DNA of 64,000 bases from Marivita sp046591575 (GCF_046591575.1 NZ_JBIQWA010000001.1:434001-498000), one strand, 5' to 3'. Shown: positions 1 through 8,580, counted from the stretch's first letter. A program made the numbers and translations. The notes: generated by a model from the letters alone, not told the origin.

Positions 1-556
1 TGGCCTGCTTTTCATCGGCGATCAGAACATTTTTGCGATCAAGGAAAAAGATGCGGAACTGTTCGGTGTCGCAATAGGCCATTGACGCGCGGCAGTAATC
101 AAGAAGCGCGGACCAGCTGGAAATCACCTCGCGTTTAAGCACCTTGGTTTGCGTCATGCGATGTGCGGAGGCTTCAATCAGTTTCAGATCAAACGCGGTT
201 TTTTCGCCCACGCCTTGCACGTCTTGCAAACGGTCGATTGGGGCAGCAAGTACAGAATTGAAATCGCCAAACATATCCAACAGCAGGCGCGCGGTGGGTT
301 TGACGTCGCCGTTCTTGAGTGACCGGAAAAGCAACAATTCTAACAGCTCGTAATCCGGCAGAGGGTCTGCCCCGCCGGTCAAAAATCGCGCGCGCAGACG
401 CGCCCGGTGATCTTTGAGATAGGACGGGATCTTGGGTTTTGGCGGTTTTGGCGGTTTTGGAATATGCGTTTGGGCAGATACTGCAGGCACCTGTGTCGGC
501 GGAGCCGAAGGTGCTTCGAAAAGCGAGAGTTGTGCAAAAGATGTTGAGCGGGGCAT
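1..556 (-). CDS. radC: DNA repair protein RadC, 5' part (cut by window edge)
   Basis: The gene starts at the ATG complementary to 554-556 and reads leftward out of the window with no stop, giving about 185 residues. The first ~45 residues are low-complexity and proline/lysine rich (repeats of KPP). A helix-hairpin-helix segment follows (QDVQGVGEKTAFDLKLIEAS), and then the start of the MPN/JAB metalloprotease-like domain (FRIFFLDRKNVLIADEKQ). This order is typical of RadC. The HxH...D metal motif of the JAB domain lies outside the window and cannot be checked. The biological role of RadC is not settled despite its name. It lies downstream of dnaJ on the same strand, 64 bases away, behind a hairpin. 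Confidence 0.9.
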   Translation of the reverse strand, partial: MPRSTSFAQLSLFEAPSAPPTQVPAVSAQTHIPKPPKPPKPKIPSYLKDHRARLRARFLTGGADPLPDYELLELLLFRSLKNGDVKPTARLLLDMFGDFNSVLAAPIDRLQDVQGVGEKTAFDLKLIEASAHRMTQTKVLKREVISSWSALLDYCRASMAYCDTEQFRIFFLDRKNVLIADEKQA

Positions 557-591
557 CCGGGTATCCTGGCCCATCCCGCTTAACAAAGCGC

Positions 592-617
592 TAACGGCGC
601 AGATGACTGCGCCGTTA
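592..617 (-). terminator. Hairpin after dnaJ
   Basis: A perfect 10-bp stem (592-601 with 608-617, core AACGGCGCA) and a 6-base loop begin three bases past the dnaJ stop, in the dnaJ-radC gap. No clear T run follows on the minus strand. It may be a weak terminator or a 3'-end stabilising structure. Confidence 0.5.
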
Positions 618-620
618 AAC

Positions 621-1760
621 CTAGCCTTTCATGGAATCCCAAAAACCTTTCACCGATTTAAAAAAGCTCTTGGATTCCGGGTTGTTGTCTTCGCTCATTT
701 CTTCGAATTCGCGCAGAAGTTCTTTCTGACGCGACGTCAGATTGACTGGCGTTTCCACGGCAAGTTCAATGAACATATCCCCTTGCCCGGCCCCGCGCAG
801 CGCAGGCATCCCTTTGCTGCGAAGCCGCATCTGGCGACCCGATTGGCTTCCTGATGGGATCGAAACGCGGCTGCGGCCGCCATCGATGGTCGGGACTTCA
901 ATATTGCCGCCAAGGGCCGCAACCGTCATCGACACAGGCACCCGACAATGCAAATGCGCGCCATCGCGTTCGAACAGATCGTGCTGTGTGACCTCGATAA
1001 AAATGTAAAGATCACCGGGAGGCCCGCCGCGCAGCCCGGCTTCGCCTTCCCCAGCAAGACGGATCCGCGTTCCGGTTTCCACTCCCTTGGGAATATTGAC
1101 CGACAACGCGCGCTCTTTCTGAACGCGGCCGGCACCACCGCAGCCCTTACAGGGGTTTTTGATCGTCTGGCCCAGGCCCGAACAGGTCGGACAGGTGCGT
1201 TCCACCGTAAAGAACCCCTGCGTTGCACGCACTTTGCCCATGCCCGAACATGTTGGACAGGTGGTGGGCTCTGCTCCGCCTTCGGCACCGGACCCGTTGC
1301 AGTCACCGCATTGCACAGATGTCGGAACCTCGATGGTTTTCTGCATTCCGGCATAGGCGTCTTCAAGAGTGACCCGCAGATTGTAGCGCAGATCCGCGCC
1401 CCGAGAGGCACGTTGGCGTCCGCCACCCCGTTGCCCGCCCATAAAATCGCCGAACAGGTCGTCAAACACATCTGAAAACGCGCTGGCGAAATCGCCTTGT
1501 CCGCCACCGGGGCGGGGGCCGCCGCCCATTCCGCCCTCGAAAGCCGCGTGACCATAGCGATCATAGGCCGCTTTCTTGTCTGCGTCTTTCAGAACCTCGT
1601 AAGCCTCGTTGGCTTCCTTGAACTGATCTTCGGCCTTGGGATTGTCTGCGTTGCGGTCGGGATGCAGCTCTTTGGCTTTGCCGCGATAGGCTTTCTTGAT
1701 CTCGTCCGCGGACGCGCCTTTCTTCAGGCCGAGCACATCGTAATAGTCACGTTTGGACAT
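621..1760 (-). CDS. dnaJ: Chaperone protein DnaJ
   Basis: Hsp40 co-chaperone that stimulates DnaK ATPase and delivers unfolded substrates in the cytoplasm. The ~379 residues show an N-terminal J domain with the HPD motif (KELHPDRN), a Gly/Phe-rich linker (GGMGGGPRPGGGQGDF), four CxxCxGxG zinc repeats (CGDCNGSG, CPTCSGMG, CPTCSGLG, CKGCGGAG) and the C-terminal substrate-binding region. Two adjacent ATGs are possible. The second (MSKRDYYDVLG) sits 5 bases from an AGGAGG ribosome site and is preferred over the one 3 bases upstream. It lies 77 bases downstream of dnaK on the same strand, with a hairpin between them, so it is probably co-transcribed from the heat-shock promoter before dnaK. Confidence 0.98.
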   Translation of the reverse strand: MSKRDYYDVLGLKKGASADEIKKAYRGKAKELHPDRNADNPKAEDQFKEANEAYEVLKDADKKAAYDRYGHAAFEGGMGGGPRPGGGQGDFASAFSDVFDDLFGDFMGGQRGGGRQRASRGADLRYNLRVTLEDAYAGMQKTIEVPTSVQCGDCNGSGAEGGAEPTTCPTCSGMGKVRATQGFFTVERTCPTCSGLGQTIKNPCKGCGGAGRVQKERALSVNIPKGVETGTRIRLAGEGEAGLRGGPPGDLYIFIEVTQHDLFERDGAHLHCRVPVSMTVAALGGNIEVPTIDGGRSRVSIPSGSQSGRQMRLRSKGMPALRGAGQGDMFIELAVETPVNLTSRQKELLREFEEMSEDNNPESKSFFKSVKGFWDSMKG

Positions 1761-1791
1761 CATGCCCTCCTTTCACGGAAACGACGAGGAC

Positions 1792-1810
1792 CGGCCCGGT
1801 AACCGGGCCG
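1792..1810 (-). other. Intercistronic hairpin between dnaK and dnaJ
   Basis: Nine-base arms (core CGGCCCGGT) flank a single central base, giving a very GC-rich perfect palindrome in the 77-base dnaK-dnaJ gap. No T run follows, so it is unlikely to be a full terminator. It could attenuate read-through or protect the dnaK mRNA end, lowering DnaJ relative to DnaK. That role is inferred. Confidence 0.55.
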
Positions 1811-1837
1811 ATCCCTATCGATTCCGCCCAACAAGTG

Positions 1838-3757
1838 TTAGGCGCGCTTGTTGTCGTCGAGATCTTCGAAATCGGCATCAACGATGGTGTCATCGTCGCT
1901 GCCTTCGTCGGCCGCCGCTGGCTCAGCGTCCTCAGCCTCTTCGGCTTGTGCCTTATAGATCGCCTCGCCCAGCTTCATGGCAGCCTCGGTGACATTCTGG
2001 ATTCCCGACTTGATCTTGTCGGCAGTGGCTTTTTCATCCTCCAGATCATCCTTGAGCGCGGCAATAGCCAATTCGATGGCTTCAATGGTGGTCGGATCAA
2101 CCTTGTCGGAATGTTCTTCCACCGACTTTTCGGTCGAATGGATAAGGCTTTCCGCCTGGTTGCGGGCCTCGACCATTTCGCGGCGTTCCTTATCGGACTC
2201 GGCGTTGGCTTCGGCATCCTGGACCATCTTTTCGATGTCGTCGTCAGACAGTCCACCCGACGCCTGGATCGTGATCGTCTGCTCTTTGCCAGTGCCTTTG
2301 TCCTTGGCGGCCACCGACACGATACCGTTGGCATCAATGTCAAACGTCACTTCGATCTGAGGCATACCGCGCGGTGCAGGCGGAATGTTCTCAAGGTTGA
2401 ACTGACCCAGCATCTTGTTGTCAGCCGCCATTTCACGCTCACCCTGGAACACGCGGATCGTCACAGCGTTCTGGTTGTCTTCCGCGGTCGAGAAGATCTG
2501 CGACTTCTTCGTCGGGATCGTGGTGTTGCGGTCGATCAGACGTGTGAACACACCGCCCAGGGTTTCGATACCCAGCGACAGCGGCGTCACGTCCAGAAGA
2601 ACAACGTCTTTCACGTCACCCTGCAGAACACCGGCCTGAATGGCGGCACCCATGGCAACCACTTCATCCGGGTTCACACCTTTATGTGGCTCTTTGCCGA
2701 AGAATTTAGTCACTTCTTCGGTCACTTTCGGCATACGCGTCATACCGCCAACAAGAACCACCTCGTCGATGTCGCTGGTTTTCAGACCGGCATCTTTCAA
2801 CGCGGCCTGGCACGGCTTGAGCGATGCCTTGATCAGGTCGCCAACAAGGCTTTCCAGCTTGGCGCGCGTCAGCTTGAGCACGAGGTGCAGGGGCTGGCCG
2901 GTCTTGCCGTCCATCGAGATAAACGGCTGGTTGATCTCGGTCTGGCTAGAGCTCGACAGCTCGATCTTGGCCTTTTCCGCCGCTTCCTTGAGACGCTGAA
3001 GCGCCATCTTGTCTTGCGTCAGGTCAACGCCGTTCTCTTTCTTGAACTCGTCAGCAAGGTAGTTGACGATGCGCATGTCAAAGTCTTCACCACCCAGGAA
3101 CGTGTCCCCGTTGGTGGACTTCACTTCAAACAAACCATCGTCGATTTCGAGGATGGTCACGTCGAATGTTCCGCCGCCCAGGTCATAAACCGCGATGGTG
3201 CGCGCTTCTTTCTTGTCGAGGCCATAGGCCAGCGCCGCTGCGGTCGGTTCGTTGATGATGCGCAGCACCTCAAGACCAGCGATTTTACCGGCGTCCTTGG
3301 TTGCCTGACGCTGGGCGTCATTGAAATAGGCAGGTACGGTGATCACTGCCTGATCCACATCTTCACCAAGATAGGATTCAGCGGTTTCTTTCATCTTTTG
3401 CAGGATGAACGCAGAGAGTTGTGACGGCGAATACTTTTCGCCCTTCGCTTCAACCCATGCGTCGCCATTTCCGCCGTCGATAACAGCGAATGGCATGTTC
3501 TTGCGGTCTTTGGCCAGCGCGGGGTCGTCATTGCGACGGCCGATCAGGCGCTTGACACCAAAGACAGTGTTTTCCGGGTTGGTGACCGCCTGGCGTTTGG
3601 CCGGTTGGCCCACAAGGCGTTCGTCATCTGTAAATGCGACAATCGATGGCGTCGTGCGTGCGCCTTCGGCGTTTTCGATCACGCGTGGCTGCGATCCGTC
3701 CATGATTGCGACGCAGCTGTTGGTTGTTCCAAGGTCAATACCAATCACTTTGGCCAT
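1838..3757 (-). CDS. dnaK: Chaperone protein DnaK (Hsp70)
   Basis: ATP-dependent Hsp70 chaperone of 639 residues. The nucleotide-binding domain starts with the Hsp70 signature VIGIDLGTTNSC, and further signatures include AVYDLGGGTFDVTIL and VVLVGGMTRMPKV. It is followed by the DLLLDVTPLSLG-type linker region (here DVVLLDVTPLSLGIETLGG), the beta-sandwich substrate domain and a helical lid ending in an acidic tail (DADFEDLDDNKRA). An in-frame start 24 bases upstream exists (MRYEGIEN...), but MAKVIGIDLG is the family start and is preceded by GAAGGGAT. It leads the dnaK-dnaJ operon and is divergent from alkB. A sigma-32-like promoter lies about 110-140 bases upstream. Confidence 0.98.
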   Translation of the reverse strand: MAKVIGIDLGTTNSCVAIMDGSQPRVIENAEGARTTPSIVAFTDDERLVGQPAKRQAVTNPENTVFGVKRLIGRRNDDPALAKDRKNMPFAVIDGGNGDAWVEAKGEKYSPSQLSAFILQKMKETAESYLGEDVDQAVITVPAYFNDAQRQATKDAGKIAGLEVLRIINEPTAAALAYGLDKKEARTIAVYDLGGGTFDVTILEIDDGLFEVKSTNGDTFLGGEDFDMRIVNYLADEFKKENGVDLTQDKMALQRLKEAAEKAKIELSSSSQTEINQPFISMDGKTGQPLHLVLKLTRAKLESLVGDLIKASLKPCQAALKDAGLKTSDIDEVVLVGGMTRMPKVTEEVTKFFGKEPHKGVNPDEVVAMGAAIQAGVLQGDVKDVVLLDVTPLSLGIETLGGVFTRLIDRNTTIPTKKSQIFSTAEDNQNAVTIRVFQGEREMAADNKMLGQFNLENIPPAPRGMPQIEVTFDIDANGIVSVAAKDKGTGKEQTITIQASGGLSDDDIEKMVQDAEANAESDKERREMVEARNQAESLIHSTEKSVEEHSDKVDPTTIEAIELAIAALKDDLEDEKATADKIKSGIQNVTEAAMKLGEAIYKAQAEEAEDAEPAAADEGSDDDTIVDADFEDLDDNKRA

Positions 3758-3833
3758 GTTTTCGATCCCTTCATATCTCAAGGCGATTTCACGAGACGAA
3801 GACCCATTTCGGCATCCCGCCCCGCATTACGTT

Positions 3834-3857
3834 CCGCTGACAGTTCGTGGTCAGCGG
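3834..3857 (-). other. 5'-UTR hairpin of dnaK
   Basis: A perfect 8-bp inverted repeat (CCGCTGAC / GTCAGCGG) with an 8-base loop lies immediately downstream of the predicted transcription start of the dnaK promoter. It would be a 5'-terminal stem-loop of the mRNA, and could stabilise the transcript or act in regulation. This is inference from position only. Confidence 0.5.
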
Positions 3858-3868
3858 GTCCGATGGGT

Positions 3869-3897
3869 ATATAAGGAGGCGACAGGACGCCTGCAAG
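3869..3897 (-). promoter_or_regulatory. Heat-shock (sigma-32/RpoH-type) promoter of dnaK
   Basis: On the minus strand CTTG (3897-3894) and CTTATAT (3875-3869) are separated by 18 bases. The published alphaproteobacterial heat-shock consensus is CTTG, 17-18 bases, then CYTAT(A/T)T, so the match is complete in both boxes and spacing. Predicted transcription start is near 3862, giving a leader of about 100 bases before dnaK. Confidence 0.75.
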
Positions 3898-3967
3898 CAT
3901 CGCTGCTATCTTGAATTCCTGAAAATTCGGTATGCGTTTCCGGGCCAGCGCAATTAATATGAGGAAC

Positions 3968-4570
3968 ATGAACAAAGTTCTCATCCGTGGCTTCGAGATT
4001 TACCCCGATTACCTGCCCAAAGAGGTGCAATCTGATCTGGTCGACGCCTTGCGGTCCTGCCTGATGACGGCACCTTTGATTCGCCCCGTAACGCCAAGAG
4101 GCAAGCCGATGTCGGTGCGGATGAGCGCGGCAGGCGCGTATGGTTGGATCAGTGATCGCAAAGGATACCGGTACGAGGCGCGACACCCCTCTGGTGTGGC
4201 ATGGCCGGCGATCCCGAAAATTTTGCTCGACGTTTGGACAGAGCTCGTGCCGGAGGCGCGTCGCCCCGAATGTTGCTTGATCAACTGGTATGCAGACAGT
4301 GCAAAAATGGGTATGCACCAGGACAGCGATGAAGCAGACCTGTCGCAACCGGTTCTTTCGGTTTCGCTTGGCGACGATGCCTTGTTCCGCATGGGCAATA
4401 CGACGCGCGGCGGCAAGACAGAGTCAGTTTGGTTAAAGTCAGGAGATGTCGTGGTCATGCGCGGATCGGCCCGACAGGCTTTTCATGGCATCGACCGCAT
4501 CAAACCCAACAACTCTGCTCTGCTGGCCGATGGTGGGCGTATCAACCTGACATTGCGCGTGGTGACGTGA
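3968..4570 (+). CDS. alkB: AlkB-type alpha-ketoglutarate-dependent DNA repair dioxygenase
   Basis: Fe(II)/2-oxoglutarate dioxygenase that removes methyl groups from 1-methyladenine and 3-methylcytosine by oxidative demethylation. The ~200 residues carry the family landmarks: the substrate-loop tyrosine in LINWYADSAKMG, the iron ligands HxD in GMHQDSDEAD with the distal histidine in RQAFHGIDRI, and the terminal RxNxTxR motif (RINLTLRVV) that binds 2-oxoglutarate. In-frame ATGs upstream (3932, 3959) are possible, but GAGGA at 3961-3965 favours 3968. It is divergent from dnaK and convergent with the next gene; the two stop codons abut as TGATCA. Confidence 0.93.
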   Translation: MNKVLIRGFEIYPDYLPKEVQSDLVDALRSCLMTAPLIRPVTPRGKPMSVRMSAAGAYGWISDRKGYRYEARHPSGVAWPAIPKILLDVWTELVPEARRPECCLINWYADSAKMGMHQDSDEADLSQPVLSVSLGDDALFRMGNTTRGGKTESVWLKSGDVVVMRGSARQAFHGIDRIKPNNSALLADGGRINLTLRVVT

Positions 4571-5401
4571 TCAGTTCCGAGCCGACCAAGACGCCGAAGC
4601 CCGACGACGGGTGTAAAATTCACCCATCAGCCCAACCATCAGAAAGATCAATGAAAGATAGACGACATATTCCCAGTTCGTATTCCGCGGAACATAATTG
4701 ATGAACGCATATCCGCGCGCTTGGTCAATGGTATGGAAAAGCGGGTTCCAATCGAACATCGAGATCATGAAGCCGGGCAATGAATTGGCGACAAACATCT
4801 TACCAGAGGCAATCATGTTCGCCCGTTTATACAGCGTTGAGACAAAACCGACGAACCCCGGAAACCAAGGCTTCAGCGCGAATAACACAAGTCCGATGCA
4901 CCCGCCCGAGAACCAGGACAGCAACAGCATTCCGATCACGGGCATCGGTTCAACGATTTCGGTCAGAACATAGGGGTTCATCGCCACGTCATAGACGAAC
5001 AGAATAAAGGCCACGGCCACGACCTGAATATACAACACAGCAAGCATGGACGAGACGATCGAGATGAATGTGTTCATCGGCCCATGTTGCATCATCGGCG
5101 AAGTCGGACCTTCGCTGCCAAGAACCGCACCGACCGATTTGTTATGCGTCATGAACAGAAAGATACCGGTCAAAAGGAAGATCACGAAGTCACCCCGCAA
5201 CGCGAGGCTTTTCATGCCCAAGACGGAAAACATGACATAGAAAAACAGAACAAACATCAACGATTGAAACACGCTGACCGCGATCGACAGAAAGGCGTTG
5301 CCATGCGTTTTACGAACAGACCGGACAGTATTGTGATAAATAAGCTCTGCAATATTTAGCGCAGACGACGTCCGATTTCTCGGAGCGGAACTCTGGAACA
5401 T
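4571..5401 (-). CDS. ABC-2 type polysaccharide export permease (KpsM-like)
   Basis: Integral membrane subunit of an ABC exporter. About six hydrophobic segments are visible (for example FLSIAVSVFQSLMFVLFFYV, VIFLLTGIFLFM, VIGMLLLSWFSGGCIGLVLF, YVVYLSLIFLMVGLMG). The fold, length (~276 aa) and the HRSLLFNPL-like segment near the C-terminus (FDWNPLFHTIDQARGYAFI) resemble KpsM/Wzm permeases for capsule or O-chain export. ATG at 5401 is preferred; a GTG at 5425 adds eight residues. It is divergent from cysQ, which heads the polysaccharide gene run. No KpsT/Wzt ATPase, KpsD/E-like protein or Wzx flippase is next to it, so its partner must be elsewhere. Substrate specificity is inferred from context. 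Confidence 0.82.
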   Translation of the reverse strand: MFQSSAPRNRTSSALNIAELIYHNTVRSVRKTHGNAFLSIAVSVFQSLMFVLFFYVMFSVLGMKSLALRGDFVIFLLTGIFLFMTHNKSVGAVLGSEGPTSPMMQHGPMNTFISIVSSMLAVLYIQVVAVAFILFVYDVAMNPYVLTEIVEPMPVIGMLLLSWFSGGCIGLVLFALKPWFPGFVGFVSTLYKRANMIASGKMFVANSLPGFMISMFDWNPLFHTIDQARGYAFINYVPRNTNWEYVVYLSLIFLMVGLMGEFYTRRRASASWSARN

Positions 5402-5519
5402 GCTTTTGCCTCTGCCTCTGTCCACATATCAATCGTCAGTTTGTCTGACTGTTCTTGCGGACTTTTGTTAACGACATGATAAGTGAGCCGGGCAATCAAA
5501 TCAATTGAGGTGGGTTCCG

Positions 5520-6323
5520 ATGGCTGTGGACTATGATGCATTGATGCAAACATTGCGCCGGTTGGCGCTTGAAGCAGGGGATCGGATCATGGAGATTTAC
5601 CAGTCCGATGATTTCGATGTCCGGTCCAAATCAGACAGCAGCCCGGTGACAGAAGCTGACGAAGCGGCCGATGCTTTGATCTCGGAGGGTCTGCGCAAAA
5701 CCTTCCCCGACATCGCGCTGGTCACAGAAGAGCAATCAGAGACACATCGTCTGGATGTGCGCGATTTTCTGATCGTGGACCCTTTGGATGGAACCAAGGA
5801 ATTCATCCACCGTCGCGGCGATTTTACGGTGAACATCGCCTTGGTCGAAAACGGGCAACCAACACGCGGCATCGTCTATGCCCCGGCAAAAAACCGGCTT
5901 TTCTACACGCGCGGCGATGGCCAAAGCGTGGAAGAAACAGGCCCTTTTGACACCGAAACAGTTGGGCAGCTGGTGCCGATACATGTGTCTTCTCCTGACA
6001 TGTCGGCCCTCATGGTTGTCGCGTCCAAATCGCACCGGGATCAGGCAACCGATGACTACATCAACCAATATGCCGTCAAAGACAGCAAAAGCGCGGGATC
6101 GTCGCTAAAATTCTGTTTGGTCGCGACCGGAGAAGCGGATTTTTATCCGCGACTTGGCCGCACAATGGAATGGGACACCGCAGCAGGCCATGCTGTTTTA
6201 GAGGGGGCCGGTGGACAGGTTCTGCGGCTTGATGATCTGGCACCCCTGTCTTACGGAAAACCAACCTTTGCCAATCCGTTTTTTGTGGCAACCGCACCGG
6301 GCGTAAAGCTGTCCAAAGTGTGA
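5520..6323 (+). CDS. cysQ: 3'(2'),5'-bisphosphate nucleotidase CysQ
   Basis: Mg2+-dependent phosphatase of the inositol-monophosphatase superfamily that converts PAP to AMP, relieving product inhibition of PAPS-using enzymes. Motifs seen: the metal site EE at residues 70-71, DPLDGTKEF at 87-95 and the C-terminal MEWDTAAGHAV. Length 267 aa is normal. ATG at 5520 follows AGGTGG; a TTG five codons upstream is less likely. It overlaps the next glycosyltransferase by four bases and is followed by glycosyltransferases and a sulfotransferase. This suggests that its main job here is recycling PAP released during glycan sulfation, as well as general sulfur assimilation. Confidence 0.93.
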   Translation: MAVDYDALMQTLRRLALEAGDRIMEIYQSDDFDVRSKSDSSPVTEADEAADALISEGLRKTFPDIALVTEEQSETHRLDVRDFLIVDPLDGTKEFIHRRGDFTVNIALVENGQPTRGIVYAPAKNRLFYTRGDGQSVEETGPFDTETVGQLVPIHVSSPDMSALMVVASKSHRDQATDDYINQYAVKDSKSAGSSLKFCLVATGEADFYPRLGRTMEWDTAAGHAVLEGAGGQVLRLDDLAPLSYGKPTFANPFFVATAPGVKLSKV

Positions 6324-7579
6324 GCCCGGCTGTGACGGCTCTTTCGGTCACTGTTATTGTTGTCAGTCACAACAGATCTCGCTGGTTGCATCGATGTTTG
6401 ATCGCCATTGATCAGATGGACTACCCGGTGTTCGAAACTGTGGTTGTCGCCTGCCCTGACGGGGCCAGCACTGCGCGCGCACTGGATTTGAAACGCCCGG
6501 TGCTGGTTGTTGATTTCAACGAGGCGAACATCTCGAAAGCCCGCAATCTGGGTGTTTCACATGCCTGTGGCGAAATACTTGCATTCATTGATGACGATGC
6601 CGTTCCCGAACCAACATGGCTGACTCATCTGGCCGCTGCGTTTGATGGCACGGACATTGCGCAGGCGGGGGGCATCACCCTTGGCCGCAACGGGATTTCG
6701 ATACAGCATACCGCAAGTCTGGTTGACGATTTCGGACAAACACATGATGTCGCAACCGACGCAACTGGTCCAATTGAAATCACGCCCAGCGCACACGGTG
6801 TCCCGCGTTTGCATGGCACAAACATGGCCTTCCGGCGCGACACTATTTTGGATCAGAACGGGTTTGATCCACGCTTCACATTTTACCTCGACGAAACCGA
6901 CCTAACCTTGCGGATTTCCAAGACCGGCGCGCGAACAGCGTTTGTTCCCAAAGCCGTGGTGCATCATGGAACCGCCCAAAGCCGGTTTCGAAACTCAAAC
7001 CGCACTCCCAAAACCCTCTGGGAAATTGGCGCATCAGCTGCTGTGTTTCATCGCAAACATGCTGCCCTGCACCATCAGCAAGATGCAAAAGCCGCATTGC
7101 TCCATGACCGGCGCAGATGGCTTCTCGGGCACATGCAACGCGGATCTTTGACCCCCGATGATGTGTACCGGCTGCTTAAACAACTGGAGCATGGCTATTC
7201 AGACGGGCTAACGCGCGAGTTCAGCAAAGCCCCGCCCATATCCCAGACAACACAGCGCGAAATTCCGCGCTTCGATCCGCTTGCGAACAAGGACGTGTAT
7301 CTGATCGAACACAGCTTTTCGAAAACCGAGGCAGCTCAAGCACTTGTTCAAGACGGGCACCGCGTCACCGTCTTTGAATTATCGCACAGCGCCTTATTTC
7401 ATCGCGTCACGTTCACAGAAGACGGCGTCTGGCGGCATACGGGTGGCATATATGGAAAAGACCTACGCACGGAACGGCTTGTGCAGCTTAGCACCCGGTC
7501 AGCGCGAGTCGCACGGATCATGGATCGTCTGAAAGGCATCCGGTATCAGGCAGGCGCAACTTACATCGCATCGGCGTAA
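6320..7579 (+). CDS. Family 2 glycosyltransferase with C-terminal extension
   Basis: Probably transfers a sugar from a nucleotide-sugar during surface polysaccharide synthesis. Residues ~9-230 form a GT-A domain: VTVIVVSHNRSRWL at the nucleotide-binding start, the acidic metal motif in AFIDDDAVPEPTW (DDD), and a later FYLDETDLTLRI acceptor-side motif. Residues ~300-419 form an extension with no family I recognise (begins near DVYLIEHSFSKTEAAQAL). It starts with GTG at 6320 inside the cysQ stop (four-base overlap), indicating translational coupling. The exact donor and acceptor cannot be told from sequence. Confidence 0.85.
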   Translation: MSPAVTALSVTVIVVSHNRSRWLHRCLIAIDQMDYPVFETVVVACPDGASTARALDLKRPVLVVDFNEANISKARNLGVSHACGEILAFIDDDAVPEPTWLTHLAAAFDGTDIAQAGGITLGRNGISIQHTASLVDDFGQTHDVATDATGPIEITPSAHGVPRLHGTNMAFRRDTILDQNGFDPRFTFYLDETDLTLRISKTGARTAFVPKAVVHHGTAQSRFRNSNRTPKTLWEIGASAAVFHRKHAALHHQQDAKAALLHDRRRWLLGHMQRGSLTPDDVYRLLKQLEHGYSDGLTREFSKAPPISQTTQREIPRFDPLANKDVYLIEHSFSKTEAAQALVQDGHRVTVFELSHSALFHRVTFTEDGVWRHTGGIYGKDLRTERLVQLSTRSARVARIMDRLKGIRYQAGATYIASA

Positions 7580-7610
7580 TTATGCAAAACTTCGTATATA
7601 TTCCCCACTT

Positions 7611-7649
7611 ATGTCATACTCAGCGCCAGCAATCTGTGGCATATGACAT
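7611..7649. promoter_or_regulatory. Inverted repeat upstream of galU
   Basis: ATGTCATA (7611-7618) and TATGACAT (7642-7649) are exact inverted copies with a 23-base spacer, located 38-76 bases before the galU start in the only sizeable gap (107 bases) of the polysaccharide run. A candidate regulator site. No regulator gene is adjacent. Confidence 0.3.
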
Positions 7650-7686
7650 GTGCCAGAAAAATATGTGGCGTGTTTAGGAGCAGGAC

Positions 7687-8577
7687 ATGCGAAACAAAGT
7701 TACCAAAGCCGTCTTCCCTGTCGCTGGTTTGGGCACGCGGTTTCTTCCGGCCACAAAGTCTGTGCCAAAAGAGATCATGACCTTGGTGGATCGACCGCTG
7801 GTTCAATATGCCATCGATGAAGCGCGCGCCGCCGGGATCAAGGAATTCATCTTCATCACCTCGCGCGGCAAAGGTGCGCTTGAGGATTACTTTGACCAAT
7901 CCCCGATGCTCGAACAGGAATTGCGCAAGAAGGGCAAGATGGACATCCTGGAAGATCTGAAATCCACCAACATGGACAGCGGTGCAATCGCCTATATGCG
8001 TCAACACAAGGCGCTTGGCCTAGGTCATGCGGTCTGGTGCGCGCGTCGTTTGATTGGTGATGAACCCTTTGCGGTGATGCTGCCGGATGATGTGATTTCA
8101 TCCGAAAAGCCATGCCTTCAACAAATGGTCGAAGCTTATGAGGAAACCGGTGGCAACATGGTTGCGGCGATGGAAGTTCCCCATACGCAAACGTCCAGCT
8201 ACGGTATTCTTGATGTCAAAGACGATATGGGGGCCATGGTCTCTGTCAAAGGCATGGTCGAAAAACCCGCCGTTGATGACGCGCCCTCGAACCTAGCTGT
8301 GATCGGGCGGTACATACTTAACCCTGCCGTTCTTAAAAACCTCAACAAAAAGAAAACCGGCGCAGGTGGGGAAATCCAACTGACCGATGCCATTGCACAG
8401 GAAATCGACAAAACTGGCGTGTACGGGTATCGCTTCCGCGGCCAACGGTTCGATTGTGGCTCAAAGGCGGGGTTTTTGCAGGCCACTGTGGCATTCGGGT
8501 TGGCCCGTGACGATCTGAAAGACGATCTGCGCGGTTTCCTCGATTCTGTCATGCAGATCGAAAGCGCGGCAGAGTAA
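7687..8577 (+). CDS. galU: UTP-glucose-1-phosphate uridylyltransferase
   Basis: Makes UDP-glucose from UTP and glucose-1-phosphate, a precursor for glycans. The 296-residue protein has the nucleotidyltransferase signature near the start (FPVAGLGTRFLPATKSVPKE), followed by LPDD (metal/nucleotide site, AVMLPDDVISSEKP) and GMVEKP and GEIQLTDAI, all characteristic of bacterial GalU. ATG 7687 is preceded by AGGAGCAGG. The product of this enzyme is the substrate of GalE encoded three bases downstream, so the two form a UDP-glucose/UDP-galactose supply module inside the glycosyltransferase cluster. Confidence 0.96.
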   Translation: MRNKVTKAVFPVAGLGTRFLPATKSVPKEIMTLVDRPLVQYAIDEARAAGIKEFIFITSRGKGALEDYFDQSPMLEQELRKKGKMDILEDLKSTNMDSGAIAYMRQHKALGLGHAVWCARRLIGDEPFAVMLPDDVISSEKPCLQQMVEAYEETGGNMVAAMEVPHTQTSSYGILDVKDDMGAMVSVKGMVEKPAVDDAPSNLAVIGRYILNPAVLKNLNKKKTGAGGEIQLTDAIAQEIDKTGVYGYRFRGQRFDCGSKAGFLQATVAFGLARDDLKDDLRGFLDSVMQIESAAE

Positions 8578-8580
8578 TCC

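Noticed and set aside
1835..3424. Open frame of 529 codons on the plus strand opposite dnaK
   Set aside because: It is an antisense shadow of dnaK caused by codon bias; the translation is low in recognisable domains and rich in His/Arg runs.
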